Shown here: positions 24,662 to 33,684 of the stretch, piece after piece
Position numbering within the stretch: position 1 is the first letter of the stretch
Layout of the letters: every line of letters starts with the position of its first letter
Assembly: GCF_014190805.1 (NCBI RefSeq)
Contig: NZ_JACHVQ010000002.1
Location: forward strand, 434,001-498,000
Direction of reading: 5' to 3'
Length of the DNA: 64,000 bases
From: Flexivirga oryzae
GTDB lineage: Bacteria > Actinomycetota > Actinomycetes > Actinomycetales > Dermatophilaceae
Program-made: the position numbers and the translations under genes
The notes under the pieces: generated by a model
What the model saw: only the letters and a program-made list of their open reading frames with translations
The model's database searches: none
What the model was told of the DNA's origin: nothing

Positions 24662-25548
24662 CCCGCCCTCCGACCGGCCGCGCCGGCCGCGCCGGCTGCG
24701 TCTGCCTCGTGGGCCACGTCCGCCGCGTCCGCCGACCGCACCGCGGTGAGCTGCAGGAACGCATCGTCCAGGCTTCCCCCGGCGCGTTCCTTCAGCTCGG
24801 CCGGCGAGCCCTCGGCGACGATCCGGCCCCGGTCCAGCAACGAGATCCGGTCACACAACCGGTCGGCCTCCTCGAGGTACTGGGTGGTGAGCAGCACGGT
24901 CGTTCCCGCCGCGGCCAGCTCCCCGACCGCGTCCCACACCTCGCCGCGGCTGCGCGGGTCGAGTCCGGTGCTGGGTTCGTCCAGGAAGAGCACGCGGGCG
25001 TTGCGGATCAGGCTGACCGCCAGGTCCAGGCGGCGGCGCATCCCGCCGGAGTAGTGCCGCACCGGTCGGTCGGCCGCGGCGCCCAGGTCGAACCGGTCCA
25101 GCAGGTCAGCCGCCCGCCGCCGTGCGGCCGCCCGGCGCAGGTGGTGCAGCCGCGCGAACAACTCCAGGTTCTGCCGCCCGGTGAGCACCTCGTCGACCGC
25201 CGCGTACTGCCCGGCGATGCCGATCCGGGCACGTACGGCCGCCGGATCGCGAGTCACGTCGCGCCCGGCGACCCGGACCCGGCCGGAGTCGAATCGCTGC
25301 AAGGTCGCCAGGATTCGCACCAGGGTGGTCTTGCCGGCGCCGTTCGGGCCGAGCAGTCCGTGCACCGTCCCGGGAGCCACCGCGAGGTCGACGCCCTCCA
25401 GCACCGGACCGCGGCCCGGGAAGCTCTTGCGCAGCCGTTCGCACAGGATCGCCGGCTCGGTCGTCGGCGCACTCATCCGAGGCCTGACGCGGGGTCCCCG
25501 CGAAGTATCGGAGGAGCGCAGCGGGGGAGAACTTCGTGGGGTCTTCAT
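24658..25548 (-). CDS. ABC transporter ATP-binding protein (DrrA-like)
   Basis: 296 residues from ATG 25548. Walker A LLGPNGAGKTTLV, Q-loop GIAGQYAAVDEVLTGRQNL, signature HYSGGMRRRLDLA, Walker B VLFLDEPSTGLDP and switch region LLTTQYLEEADRLCD; this is the DrrA pattern. The C-terminus is an Ala/Asp-rich repeat tail (SADAADVAHEADAAGAAGAAG). ATG 25548 overlaps the previous stop as ATGA; ATG 25476 (MSAPTTEPAI) is nearer the domain. The 24 residues between are encoded by a sequence resembling the dispersed repeat seen at 35605, so they may be a later addition. Confidence 0.92.
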   Translation of the reverse strand: MKTPRSSPPLRSSDTSRGPRVRPRMSAPTTEPAILCERLRKSFPGRGPVLEGVDLAVAPGTVHGLLGPNGAGKTTLVRILATLQRFDSGRVRVAGRDVTRDPAAVRARIGIAGQYAAVDEVLTGRQNLELFARLHHLRRAAARRRAADLLDRFDLGAAADRPVRHYSGGMRRRLDLAVSLIRNARVLFLDEPSTGLDPRSRGEVWDAVGELAAAGTTVLLTTQYLEEADRLCDRISLLDRGRIVAEGSPAELKERAGGSLDDAFLQLTAVRSADAADVAHEADAAGAAGAAGRRAG

Positions 25549-26342
25549 GCTGCGACCTCCATGGCGGCGGCAGGCGCCGTCGCCACCGCGCGGACGCCCG
25601 CCGGGGTGACCTCGGCATACCGGCCGACCGCGATGCGCGCGATGTTGCGCACCGACTCGCTGCCCGCGGTGTAGTAGCCGCAGTGGCCGGTGATGTCACC
25701 GGTGCCGAACCGCCGGGCCTGTATGGCGGGGTGCAGGGGCGGCCGCCCCAGCCCGAGCGGCCCCACCCGGCCGTGCGGGAAGAAGCGGATCCAGTCGGTC
25801 TCGGTCTGCGCGGCCCACAACCGGGTGCCGGTGCCGAGTTCGTCCCGCCGGGACACACCGACGCCCGCGCTGCCCAGCGCGACACAGTCCTCGACCCGCG
25901 CGGCCGGTAGCGCCAGACCGCAGACCGCGCTGCCGTAGCTGTGCCCGATCAGCGTCAGGTGTGCCGAGCGCGGCAGGTAGTGCGTGAGCCGGGCCAGGTC
26001 GCCCGCACCGTCGCGGGCGTACCGGTTGGAGAACGCGGACGCCATACCGGCCGGGGTGCGGTAGCCGACCCACACGACGACGGCGACACGCTCCCCGGGT
26101 GCCTGCGCGGCCATGGCGTCGCGCACGAGCTCACCGCGGGTGCGGGGGCTGACCGGGCCGCGGTCGGTGAAGTAGTTGCCCAGGTGGTGCCCGTTGCCGG
26201 GCACGACGATCGCGATGTGGTCGGCCATCGCCACGTCGCCGAACGCCTCGACGATGCGCACCCCACCGGGCGGGTCACACGCCAGCAACGTGTGGTCGTC
26301 GACGTGTTGCAGTCGGTAGTGAAGAGCGGTAGAAGTGTTCAT
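25545..26342 (-). CDS. Alpha/beta hydrolase (DUF1023-like)
   Basis: 265 residues. The nucleophile elbow is LIGHSYGSAVCGLAL; the preceding region (HIAIVVPGNGHHLGNYFTDRG ... RVAVVVWVGYRTPAGM) and the following GSAGVGVSRRDELG fit the DUF1023 alpha/beta hydrolases of actinobacteria. A late CGYYTAGSESVRNIARIAVGRY supplies the His side. It begins a coupled run with the DrrAB exporter and lies 74 bp after the response regulator. Cytosolic, since no signal is present; substrate unknown. Confidence 0.82.
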   Translation of the reverse strand: MNTSTALHYRLQHVDDHTLLACDPPGGVRIVEAFGDVAMADHIAIVVPGNGHHLGNYFTDRGPVSPRTRGELVRDAMAAQAPGERVAVVVWVGYRTPAGMASAFSNRYARDGAGDLARLTHYLPRSAHLTLIGHSYGSAVCGLALPAARVEDCVALGSAGVGVSRRDELGTGTRLWAAQTETDWIRFFPHGRVGPLGLGRPPLHPAIQARRFGTGDITGHCGYYTAGSESVRNIARIAVGRYAEVTPAGVRAVATAPAAAMEVAA

Positions 26343-26416
26343 GCCGGCGAAGGTAGGGAGCAGGTTGTCCCACCCGCATCACTCCGGGGAGCCATTTGCC
26401 GACCCCTACCCGGGTA

Positions 26417-27088
26417 CTACTCGCCGGGCGTCACCAGCCCCGACTCGTAGGCGAACACCACGGCCTGGGCGCGATCTCGCAGGTCGAGTTTGGTGAAGAC
26501 CCGGCTCAGGTGCGTCTTCACCGTCTGCTCGGCGACGAAGAGCTGCCCCGCGATCTCGGCGTTGGAGTTGCCGCGGGCCACCAGGGTCAGCACTTCGGTC
26601 TCCCGGTCGGTGAGCGCGTTCAGCCGCAACGCCGGCTTGCCTCCCCCGGCCGGCCGCCGCTGGGCGAACTCCGCGATCAGCCGCCGGGTCACCGACGGTG
26701 CGAGCAGCGCGTCCCCGGCGGCGACGACGTGCACGGCCGAGATCAGGTCGGCCGGCGGGGCGTCCTTCAGCAGGAAGCCGCTGGCGCCCGCGCGCAGCGC
26801 CTCGTAGACGTAGTCGTCGATGTCGAACGTGGTCAGCATCAGCACCCGGGTCCGGTCCGCGACACCCGGCGACGACAGGATCCGACGGGTCGCCTCCAGG
26901 CCGTCCATCTTCGGCATCCGCACGTCCATCAGCACCACGTCCGGGTGGGTCCGCCGGCACAGTGCCACACCCTCCTCGCCGTCCGGTGCCTCACCCACGA
27001 CCTCCAGACCGTCCTGGGCGGACAGCAGCGCCGCGAACCCGGCACGCACCATGGCCTGGTCGTCGACGATGATGACCCGCGTCGTCAC
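26417..27088 (-). CDS. NarL/LuxR-type response regulator
   Basis: 223 residues. Receiver: VIIVDDQAMVRAGFAALL (acidic pair), DVVLMDVRMPKMDG (phospho-Asp), LMLTTFDIDDYVYEALRAGASGFLLKD (Thr and Lys). C-terminal LuxR HTH: LTDRETEVLTLVARGNSNAEIAGQLFVAEQTVKTHLSRVFTKLDLRDRAQAV. GTG 27088 overlaps the kinase stop as GTGA. It is the partner of the upstream kinase and probably controls the exporter operon downstream. The open frame to 27412 is a shadow. Confidence 0.93.
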   Translation of the reverse strand: MTTRVIIVDDQAMVRAGFAALLSAQDGLEVVGEAPDGEEGVALCRRTHPDVVLMDVRMPKMDGLEATRRILSSPGVADRTRVLMLTTFDIDDYVYEALRAGASGFLLKDAPPADLISAVHVVAAGDALLAPSVTRRLIAEFAQRRPAGGGKPALRLNALTDRETEVLTLVARGNSNAEIAGQLFVAEQTVKTHLSRVFTKLDLRDRAQAVVFAYESGLVTPGE

Positions 27089-28302
27089 GTGAGTTCCTTT
27101 CCGGTGAGCGGGATTCCGGCGATCACCTGGAAGCCGCCGCCCGGTTGCGGGCCCGCCTCGAGGGTGCCACCGACGAGCCGGACGCGTTCGCGCATGCCGA
27201 CCAGGCCGTGCCCAGTGTCGCCTTCTTCGAGCGGCGCATCGGGGGGCTCCGGTGAGCGTTCGTTGGCGACGCGCACCACGAGTTGCCCGTCGCCGGCGGT
27301 CAGCGCCACCCGGGTCGGCGCGCCGGGTGCGTGCCGCACCACGTTGGCCAGCGCCTCCTGGACGATGCGGTATGCCGACAGCCCGACCCCCTCTGGCACT
27401 TCGACCTCGCACGGCGTGAATTCGACTGGCACTCCTGCGCGTTCGGTTGCCTCGACCAGGTGTCCGATGTCTCGCAGGCCCGGTTGTGGCGCGAGCTCCC
27501 CGCCGTTCTCCTCGCTGCGCAGGACGCCCAGCAGCCGCCGCATCTCCCCCAGCGACTCGCGCGCCGTGGCCGCGATGGAGGTGAACTCCTCCTGCACCTG
27601 CGGCGACAGGTCGTGCAGCCGATAGCTCGCGGTGTCGGCCTGCACCGTGATCATCGACATGTTGTGCGCCACCACGTCGTGCAGTTCGCGGGCGATCCGG
27701 GCACGTTCCTCCAGCAGGGTCCGCCTGCTGCGCTCGGCCTCGCTGATGGTCTCCTGCTCGGCGAGTCGCCGCTGCGCGTCATACCTCTCCCGCAGCGCCG
27801 CACCCAGGACCAGGGCGACGCCGCTCAGCACGATGACGACGGCGCTGGTGTTGCTGGTGCTGGCCGGCGCGAGGAGGGTGAGCGCGATGCTCGCGACCGT
27901 CGTGGCACCCCACACCACCAGCAGCATGCGGCGCGGCTCGCGCAGGCCGACGGCGAGGCAGAGCGCGACATACCCGACGATCTCCATCGGCGGGTACGGC
28001 CAGGCGTACCCGGCGGTGTCGACGGCGAGCAACGCGAGCGCGCCGGCGACGTCGGCGGCGAAGACGACGTACCAGGACTGCAGTGGGAGGACCACGGCGA
28101 CCAGCAACGGCACGGTCTGCAGGACGGCCAGGGCGCCGGCGATCCCGTCGTTGAGCCCGTAGTCGGCGCTGAGCACGCCGACGGTGGTCGGCAGCAGCGA
28201 CACCACGAGCAGGAACGCGACAGCCCAGGGCAGCAACCGGACCCACCGGCGTGACGCGTCGGCAAGCAGCGCGTCCGGGCGGCTCCCCTCGACGGACGTC
28301 AT
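27085..28302 (-). CDS. Sensor histidine kinase (NarL-partner, HisKA_3 type)
   Basis: 405 residues. Five or so membrane helices at the N-terminus without a large external domain, a coiled linker (RERYDAQRRLAEQETISEAERSRRTLLEERARIARELHDVVAHNMSMITVQADT) with the phospho-His in ELHDVVAHN, and an ATPase domain (YRIVQEALANVVRHAPGA, GHGLVGMRERVRLVGGTLEAG). It is the intramembrane-sensing type, such as LiaS/DesK, that responds to membrane or cell-envelope stress. ATG 28302. Confidence 0.93.
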   Translation of the reverse strand: MTSVEGSRPDALLADASRRWVRLLPWAVAFLLVVSLLPTTVGVLSADYGLNDGIAGALAVLQTVPLLVAVVLPLQSWYVVFAADVAGALALLAVDTAGYAWPYPPMEIVGYVALCLAVGLREPRRMLLVVWGATTVASIALTLLAPASTSNTSAVVIVLSGVALVLGAALRERYDAQRRLAEQETISEAERSRRTLLEERARIARELHDVVAHNMSMITVQADTASYRLHDLSPQVQEEFTSIAATARESLGEMRRLLGVLRSEENGGELAPQPGLRDIGHLVEATERAGVPVEFTPCEVEVPEGVGLSAYRIVQEALANVVRHAPGAPTRVALTAGDGQLVVRVANERSPEPPDAPLEEGDTGHGLVGMRERVRLVGGTLEAGPQPGGGFQVIAGIPLTGKELT

Positions 28303-28396
28303 GCAGTCAGCGTAGGTGAGCGACCCGGCACCGTCGTCACCCTCGAGTATGACGACGCAGGTATGACGCCCGCGGCCTCCCGATACCGTGGGCGGC

Positions 28397-29401
28397 ATGA
28401 CGTTCGGCGACGCAGGCGGAGTGCGCCTGCACGTGGTGACGGGCAAGGGCGGCACCGGCAAGACGACGGTCGCGGCCGCCCTCGCGATGGCGCTCGCGAC
28501 CCAGGGCAAGCGGGTGCTGGTCGCCGAGGTGGAGGGCCGGCAGGGCATCAGCGGCGTCTTCGACGTGCCGCGGCTGTCCGGTGACGAGGAGGTGCAGGTC
28601 GCGACCGGCCCGGGCGGCGGGCAGGTGATGGGGTTGTCGGTCGACCCGAAGGCCGCCCTGCTCGAATACCTGCAGATGTTCTACAAGCTCGGCATGGCCG
28701 GCGGGATGCTGGAGCGGTTCGGCGTGATCGACTTCGCCACCACGGTGGCGCCCGGGCTGCGGGACGTGCTGCTGATCGGGAAGGTCTACGAGGCGGTCCG
28801 GCGCCGCCCGAGCCGGCGCGGCACCCGCAGCGACCAGTTGTATGACGCCGTCGTCCTGGACGCCCCGCCGACCGGCCGGGTGGCACAGTTCCTCGGGGTC
28901 AACCACGCGATGGCCGGCCTGGCGAAGGTCGGCCCGATCAAGAACCAGGCGGACGCGATCACCGCGCTGCTGCAGTCGTCGCAGACCGCGGTGCACCTGG
29001 TGACCCTGCTGGAGGAGATGCCGGTGCAGGAGACGGTCGAGGCGGTCGCCGAGCTGCGCGCGCTGTCCCTGCCGCTCGGTGCGATCGTCGTCAACCAGGA
29101 GGTCACACCCCCGATCAGCGACGAGACGCTGGCGCTGCTCGCGGCAGACGACTTCGACGAGGACCCGCTCGCCGAGGACCTGGCAGCGGTGGGGCTGCGC
29201 GTCGGCCCGCGGATGCTGGGCGGGCTGACCCAGACCGGCATCGACCTGACGCACCGGCTCGCCCTGCAGGACCGCGAGCGCGAGACGCTCGACGGCCTCG
29301 GTCTGCCGACCTTCCACCTGCCGCTGATCCCGGGCGGGATGGACGCGGGCGGCCTGCTGGAGCTCACCGCCGCCCTGGCCGAGCAGGAGGCTGCGGTATG
29401 A
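28397..29401 (+). CDS. ArsA-like anion-transporting ATPase, first of pair
   Basis: 334 residues. The deviant Walker A is VVTGKGGTGKTTVAAALAMALA (P-loop with the signature Lys), followed by LVAEVEGRQGISGVFD, a switch region AVVLDAPPTGRVAQFLGV and GAIVVNQE. Family of ArsA/Get3 ATPases; matches Rv3679 (28397-29401 next to whiB4). In mycobacteria the pair is linked to redox and membrane-protein roles. ATG 28397, with the second gene overlapping its stop as ATGA. Divergent from the kinase. Confidence 0.9.
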   Translation: MTFGDAGGVRLHVVTGKGGTGKTTVAAALAMALATQGKRVLVAEVEGRQGISGVFDVPRLSGDEEVQVATGPGGGQVMGLSVDPKAALLEYLQMFYKLGMAGGMLERFGVIDFATTVAPGLRDVLLIGKVYEAVRRRPSRRGTRSDQLYDAVVLDAPPTGRVAQFLGVNHAMAGLAKVGPIKNQADAITALLQSSQTAVHLVTLLEEMPVQETVEAVAELRALSLPLGAIVVNQEVTPPISDETLALLAADDFDEDPLAEDLAAVGLRVGPRMLGGLTQTGIDLTHRLALQDRERETLDGLGLPTFHLPLIPGGMDAGGLLELTAALAEQEAAV

Positions 29402-30564
29402 CGCAGCCGCCCACCCTCGACATCGACACGCTGCTGCGCGACGACTCGGTGCGCACCATCGTGTGTTGCGGCTCCGGCGGCGTCGGCAAGACGACGACGG
29501 CGGCCGCCATCGCCATACGAGCCGCGGAGCAGGGGCGCACGGTGGCGGTGCTGACGATCGACCCGGCGAAGCGGCTGGCGCAGGCGCTGGGGCTGGAGCA
29601 CCTGGACAACGAGCCGGCCCCGGTGGAGGCGATCGACGGGTCCAACGGCGGCTCGCTCGACGCGATGATGCTGGACATGAAGCGCACCTTCGACGAGTTG
29701 GTGCTGCGGCACTCCGCGCCCGACAAGGCGCAGCAGATCCTGGAGAACCCCTTCTACCAGGCGGTGTCGAGCTCGTTCGCGGGCACGCAGGAGTACATGG
29801 CGATGGAGCGGCTGGGCCAGTTGCACGCGGAGCAGGCCGGCGACGGCGCGCGGTGGGACCTGATCGTGGTCGACACCCCGCCGTCACGGTCGGCGCTGGA
29901 CTTCCTGGACGCCCCGAAGCGGCTCGGGTCGTTCCTGGACGGCAAGTTCATCCGGTTGCTGATGTCGCCGGCGAAGGCGGGCGGCCGGGCCTATCTGAAG
30001 GTGATGTCGGTCGGCGTCAACACGGTGACCGCGGTGATGTCGAAGGTGCTGGGCGGGCAGTTGCTGCGGGACGCGCAGACGTTCGTGGCGGCGCTGGACT
30101 CGATGTTCGGCGGCTTCCGGGAGCGCGCCGACCAGACGTACGCCCTGCTCAGCGATGCGGCGACGGCGTTCGTGGTGGTGGCGACCCCGGAGCGGGACGC
30201 GCTGCGGGAGGCGTCGTTCTTCGCCGGCCGGCTGGCGGAGGAGCGTATGCCGCTGGCGGGTCTCGTGGTCAACCGGGTCGAACGGACCCGGGTGCCGTCA
30301 CTGCGGGAGGGCCGGGCGGACGCGGCGGCGGAGGAGGCGGACGCGTTACCCGAGCGGGAGGGCACGCAGTGGCAGCCGTCCGACACCGCGGCGCTGCTGC
30401 GGTTGCACGCCGAGCACGCCGCGCAGGCGATGCGGCAGGAGGCCGCGATCGGCCGTTTCACGGCGGCGCACCCGACGATCCCGCAGGTGCTGGTCGCCGC
30501 TGCGGCGGAGGACGTCAACGACGTGGAGCAGTTGCGGGACATCGGGGCGCAGCTGGCCGACTGA
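29398..30564 (+). CDS. ArsA-like anion-transporting ATPase, second of pair
   Basis: 388 residues. Walker A IVCCGSGGVGKTTTAAAIAIRAAEQG, LTIDPAKRLAQALGLE, DLIVVDTPPSRSALDFLDAPKRLGSFLDG, and later GLVVNRVERTRVPSL. It matches Rv3680 and probably forms a heterodimer with the preceding product. An AEEADALPEREGTQW insert near residue 310 is Ala/Glu rich. Translationally coupled to the first gene. Confidence 0.9.
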   Translation: MTQPPTLDIDTLLRDDSVRTIVCCGSGGVGKTTTAAAIAIRAAEQGRTVAVLTIDPAKRLAQALGLEHLDNEPAPVEAIDGSNGGSLDAMMLDMKRTFDELVLRHSAPDKAQQILENPFYQAVSSSFAGTQEYMAMERLGQLHAEQAGDGARWDLIVVDTPPSRSALDFLDAPKRLGSFLDGKFIRLLMSPAKAGGRAYLKVMSVGVNTVTAVMSKVLGGQLLRDAQTFVAALDSMFGGFRERADQTYALLSDAATAFVVVATPERDALREASFFAGRLAEERMPLAGLVVNRVERTRVPSLREGRADAAAEEADALPEREGTQWQPSDTAALLRLHAEHAAQAMRQEAAIGRFTAAHPTIPQVLVAAAAEDVNDVEQLRDIGAQLAD

Positions 30565-30618
30565 CTGCGGGTAGGGCGGGCGCCGAACGCCGAGCAAGTA
30601 ACGACCGTAGCCAGCCGC

Positions 30619-30638
30619 TCGCGCGGGAAAACGCGCGA
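30619..30638. terminator. Hairpin between convergent arsA-like and whiB4 genes
   Basis: TCGCGCG at 30619-30625 pairs with CGCGCGA at 30632-30638 over a GGAAAA loop: a perfect 7-bp stem placed between two convergent stops, so it could serve both. Confidence 0.5.
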
Positions 30639-30648
30639 AGCCGGAAGG

Positions 30649-30966
30649 TCAGTCGGTGTGCGAGCGCGCCTCGTCGGCACGCGCGAGCTTGAACAGTTGC
30701 GCCCAGGAGCGGACGTCCGGCCGGCGGCGCAGCAGGGCGCGGCGCTCGCGCTCCGTCATACCGCCCCACACGCCGTATTCGGTGTGGTTGTCCAAGGCGT
30801 CCGCGAGGCACTCGGCGACGACCGGGCACTTCTGACAGATCACTTTGGCCGACTGTTGCGCGGCACCCTTGGCGAACAGCTCGTCAGGTGATGACCCCGT
30901 GCGGCACAGCGCTCGGGCCGGCCAGTTTTCGTCCCAGGTCGCCTTGTCAGGCAGTACAGCTGTCAT
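30649..30966 (-). CDS. whiB4: WhiB-family iron-sulphur regulator, WhiB4-like
   Basis: 105 residues. Four Cys ligate a 4Fe-4S cluster: ALCRTG, then ICQKCPVVAECLADAL (C-x2-C-x5-C), followed by the GVWGGM turn and a basic tail TERERRALLRRRP that binds DNA. Wbl proteins bind sigma factors and sense oxygen or NO. Assigned to WhiB4 from gene order: M. tuberculosis has Rv3679-Rv3680, whiB4 (Rv3681c), ponA2 (Rv3682) in the same layout. It is divergent from ponA2 and convergent with the ATPases. Confidence 0.88.
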   Translation of the reverse strand: MTAVLPDKATWDENWPARALCRTGSSPDELFAKGAAQQSAKVICQKCPVVAECLADALDNHTEYGVWGGMTERERRALLRRRPDVRSWAQLFKLARADEARSHTD

Positions 30967-31128
30967 GTTCTCTTCTCGGCCTTCCCCACCCAGCTTGGAT
31001 TTTTTACGTCCTCGCGCCCCGCGTGTTCTGTGGTCACCGTATTGACCGTTCGGGTCGGCCGCCAGATCCCCGGGGAACTATTTCCAAATAGTCCTTTCGC
31101 ACTATACGTGGGCGGCTCTCATTTCGTC

Positions 31129-31134
31129 TATGAT
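31129..31134 (+). promoter_or_regulatory. Possible -10 element of ponA2
   Basis: TATGAT stands out in an AT-richer stretch 60 bp before the preferred ponA2 start. No clear -35 is present at the usual spacing, so this is tentative. Confidence 0.25.
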
Positions 31135-31188
31135 GTCGGGCCGCGCCGGATGCGGGATCTGACAGCCTCGGCGGTTAGGCTGCCCACC

Positions 31189-33567
31189 ATGCGTGTTGCG
31201 ACCCGTCTCGGCACCGTGCTCAGCCTCCTAGGAGCTTTGATCGCCACAGCAGTGGCCATGGGGCTGATCGCGGCCTGCTTGGCCCTACCCGCGCTCGGCG
31301 CGGCGGGCCAGGCGACCAACGGCAGCATCAAGCTGTTCAACGAGATGCCCGGGTCGTTCGCGATGAATCCGCTGGCCCAGCAGTCGAAGATCCTGGCCGC
31401 GGACGGCAGCGTGCTCGCGACGCCGTTCAGTCAGAACCGCATCGTGGTGCCGTTCGACAAGATCTCCAAGCCGATGAAGCAGGCGCAGGTGGCGATCGAG
31501 GACGAGCGCTTCTACGAGCACGGTGCGCTGGACTCCAAGGGGCTGGCCCGCGCGATCACCTCCAACATCTTCAGCAACGGCACGCAGGGTGCGTCGACGC
31601 TGACCCAGCAGTACGTCAAGATCGCGTTGCAGAACCAGGCGCTCAACTCCGGCGACACGCAGGCCGCCAAGGAGGCCGTCAGCCGCACCGGCATGGAGGG
31701 TTACGTCCGCAAGCTGCAGCAGTTGAAGTACGCGGTGTCGCTGGAGCAGAAGTACACCAAGGACCAGATCCTCGACGGATACCTCAATCTGGTGCCGTAT
31801 GGCGGCAACATCTACGGCGTCGAAGCTGCCGCCCTGACCTACTTCGGCGTGCACGCCTCGCAGCTGACCGTCCCGCAAGCGGCGATGATGGCCGGCATCG
31901 TCAACGAGCCGGGTCTGCTCAACCCGTTCGTCCGCCCCAAGCTGGTGCTGGACCGGCGCAACGTCGTGCTGCAGAAGATGTACCAGCAGAAGATGATCAC
32001 CCGGAAGCAGCTGATCAAGGCGCAGAACTCCCCGCTCGGCCTGCACCCGACGCAGACGTCGTCCAACAGTTGCGCCGACTCGAAGTACCCGTACTTCTGC
32101 TACTACGTCATCAACTGGCTGGAGACCCAGCCGTCGCTGGGCAAGACACCGAAGGAGCGCCTGGCGACGTTGCAGAGCGGTGGCCTGACGATCAGGACCA
32201 GCTTCAGCCCGAAGATCGCCGACGTCATCAACAAGGAGGTCCGGGCCAAGGTGCCGCAGGGCAACAGCGCGGGCATCGACTCCGCGGCGGTGGTCGTGCA
32301 GCCCGGGACGGGTCTGGTGCTCGGTAGCGGGCAGAACACCAAGTACTCCAACTCCTCCGGCCGGGGCCTCAACGCGTCCGACTTCACCGTCTCGGGCCGC
32401 GGCTACCCCTACGGTTCGACCGCCAAGTTGTTCGCGGTGATCACCGCGCTGGAGAACGGCTACACGCCGGACAGCACGATCACCGTGCCGTCGTACGACG
32501 CGAAATCGAGTGCCGGCGCCAACGCGCACGCGTTCACCAGCGAGGACTTCCCGGGCAAGTGCGGTCTGGGCGGCAGCGAGGTGTGGACGCTCCCGAACGA
32601 CGCGCCGCAACCGCGGGCGGGCAGCAAGATGACCCTCGCGAACGCCACCGCGCAGTCGGTCAACACCGTCTTCGCACACCTGGTGAGCACCCTCGGTGCG
32701 TGCAACGTGCTCAACACGACCACCAAGTTCGGCATCCGCGACGGCAACGGCAACCCGATCGAGGCGGGCCCGTCCTCGATCACCCTGGGCACCTCCAACA
32801 CCACCCCGCTGGACCTGGCCAACGCCTACGCGACCGTCGCGTCCGGCGGCGTGTACTGCGAGCCCCACCCGGTGGTGTCGATCACCGACGGCAACGGCAA
32901 GAAGCTCAAGCTGACCGGCACCAAGTGCAAGCGCATCATGAACAAGAAGGTCGCCGCCGAGACCACGCAGATCTTCGAGACGGTGCTGACCAGCCCTTAC
33001 GGCACCACCGGCGGCAAGACCCTGCTGGCGGGCAACCGGCAGGCGGCGGGCAAGACCGGCACCAACGACCGCTCGACCAACATCTGGTTCGTCGGTTACA
33101 CGCCGCAGATGGCCACGGCGGTCTGGGTCGGTCACGCGAACGGGTTCTCCGAGATGAGGAACGTCACCCTTGCCGGGCACCTCTACACCAGCCCCGGCGG
33201 CGGCTACGTCTTCGCCGGTGACCTGGCGGCGCCGATCTGGAAGGGCATCATGGACGGTGCCCTGAAGGGCCAGAAAGTGAAGTACTTCCCGTTGCCGGAC
33301 GGCAGCACCCCCACGACGGCGCCGTCCCCGTCGACGACGGCACGGACGTACACCTACACCTACACGTCCACCTACAGCCCGCCGGCCACCACCACGACGA
33401 CCCAACCGCCGTCGACGTCGACCACGCAGCCGCCGAAGACGACCGAGCCCCCGAAGTCGACCGAGCCGCCGAAGCCGACAATGACGACGCAGCCGCCGCA
33501 GCCGACGAAGACCCAGACTCCCCCACCGGGACGCAGCCACACCGGCCCGCCACGGCACGTCGGCTGA
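31189..33567 (+). CDS. ponA2: Class A penicillin-binding protein, PonA2-like
   Basis: About 792 residues. A signal-anchor helix at residues 8-38; a GT51 transglycosylase domain (AIEDERFYEHGALDSKGLARAI with the catalytic Glu; GASTLTQQYVK; EQKYTKDQILDGYLNLVPYG); a transpeptidase domain with the SxxK serine in GSTAKLFAVITALENG, SxN in AQSVNTVFAHL and KTG in AAGKTGTND. The extracellular tail is Thr/Pro-rich (TTTTTQPPST, KSTEPPKPT) and lacks PASTA. It polymerises and cross-links peptidoglycan. ATG 31189 (MRVATRLG) preferred; ATG 31150 and an open frame to 31030 exist. Position next to whiB4 supports the name. Confidence 0.9.
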   Translation: MRVATRLGTVLSLLGALIATAVAMGLIAACLALPALGAAGQATNGSIKLFNEMPGSFAMNPLAQQSKILAADGSVLATPFSQNRIVVPFDKISKPMKQAQVAIEDERFYEHGALDSKGLARAITSNIFSNGTQGASTLTQQYVKIALQNQALNSGDTQAAKEAVSRTGMEGYVRKLQQLKYAVSLEQKYTKDQILDGYLNLVPYGGNIYGVEAAALTYFGVHASQLTVPQAAMMAGIVNEPGLLNPFVRPKLVLDRRNVVLQKMYQQKMITRKQLIKAQNSPLGLHPTQTSSNSCADSKYPYFCYYVINWLETQPSLGKTPKERLATLQSGGLTIRTSFSPKIADVINKEVRAKVPQGNSAGIDSAAVVVQPGTGLVLGSGQNTKYSNSSGRGLNASDFTVSGRGYPYGSTAKLFAVITALENGYTPDSTITVPSYDAKSSAGANAHAFTSEDFPGKCGLGGSEVWTLPNDAPQPRAGSKMTLANATAQSVNTVFAHLVSTLGACNVLNTTTKFGIRDGNGNPIEAGPSSITLGTSNTTPLDLANAYATVASGGVYCEPHPVVSITDGNGKKLKLTGTKCKRIMNKKVAAETTQIFETVLTSPYGTTGGKTLLAGNRQAAGKTGTNDRSTNIWFVGYTPQMATAVWVGHANGFSEMRNVTLAGHLYTSPGGGYVFAGDLAAPIWKGIMDGALKGQKVKYFPLPDGSTPTTAPSPSTTARTYTYTYTSTYSPPATTTTTQPPSTSTTQPPKTTEPPKSTEPPKPTMTTQPPQPTKTQTPPPGRSHTGPPRHVG

Positions 33568-33588
33568 TCACCCTGCGCGGTCCGGCGA

Positions 33589-33671
33589 TCCCTGAGTAGG
33601 TCGCGAGGAACGAGGTACCGGTCCAGCGTTCCCTGAGTAGGTCGCGAGGAACGAGCGACCGTATCGAAGGG
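33589..33671. repeat. Dispersed repeat, two tandem partial copies
   Basis: CCCTGAGTAGGTCGCGAGGA begins at 33590 and again at 33631; the second copy continues to CGAGCGACCGTATCGAAGGGA. The ends TCCCT and AGGGA are inverted. Related sequences occur at 35166, 35605 and 36087. Located just after ponA2. Confidence 0.65.
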
Positions 33672-33684
33672 ACCCGGCTCCGGC

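Noticed and set aside
31285..33558. 757-residue minus-strand frame opposite ponA2
   Set aside because: Shadow of the penicillin-binding protein; composition of Arg-Leu-Gly repeats mirrors its codons.
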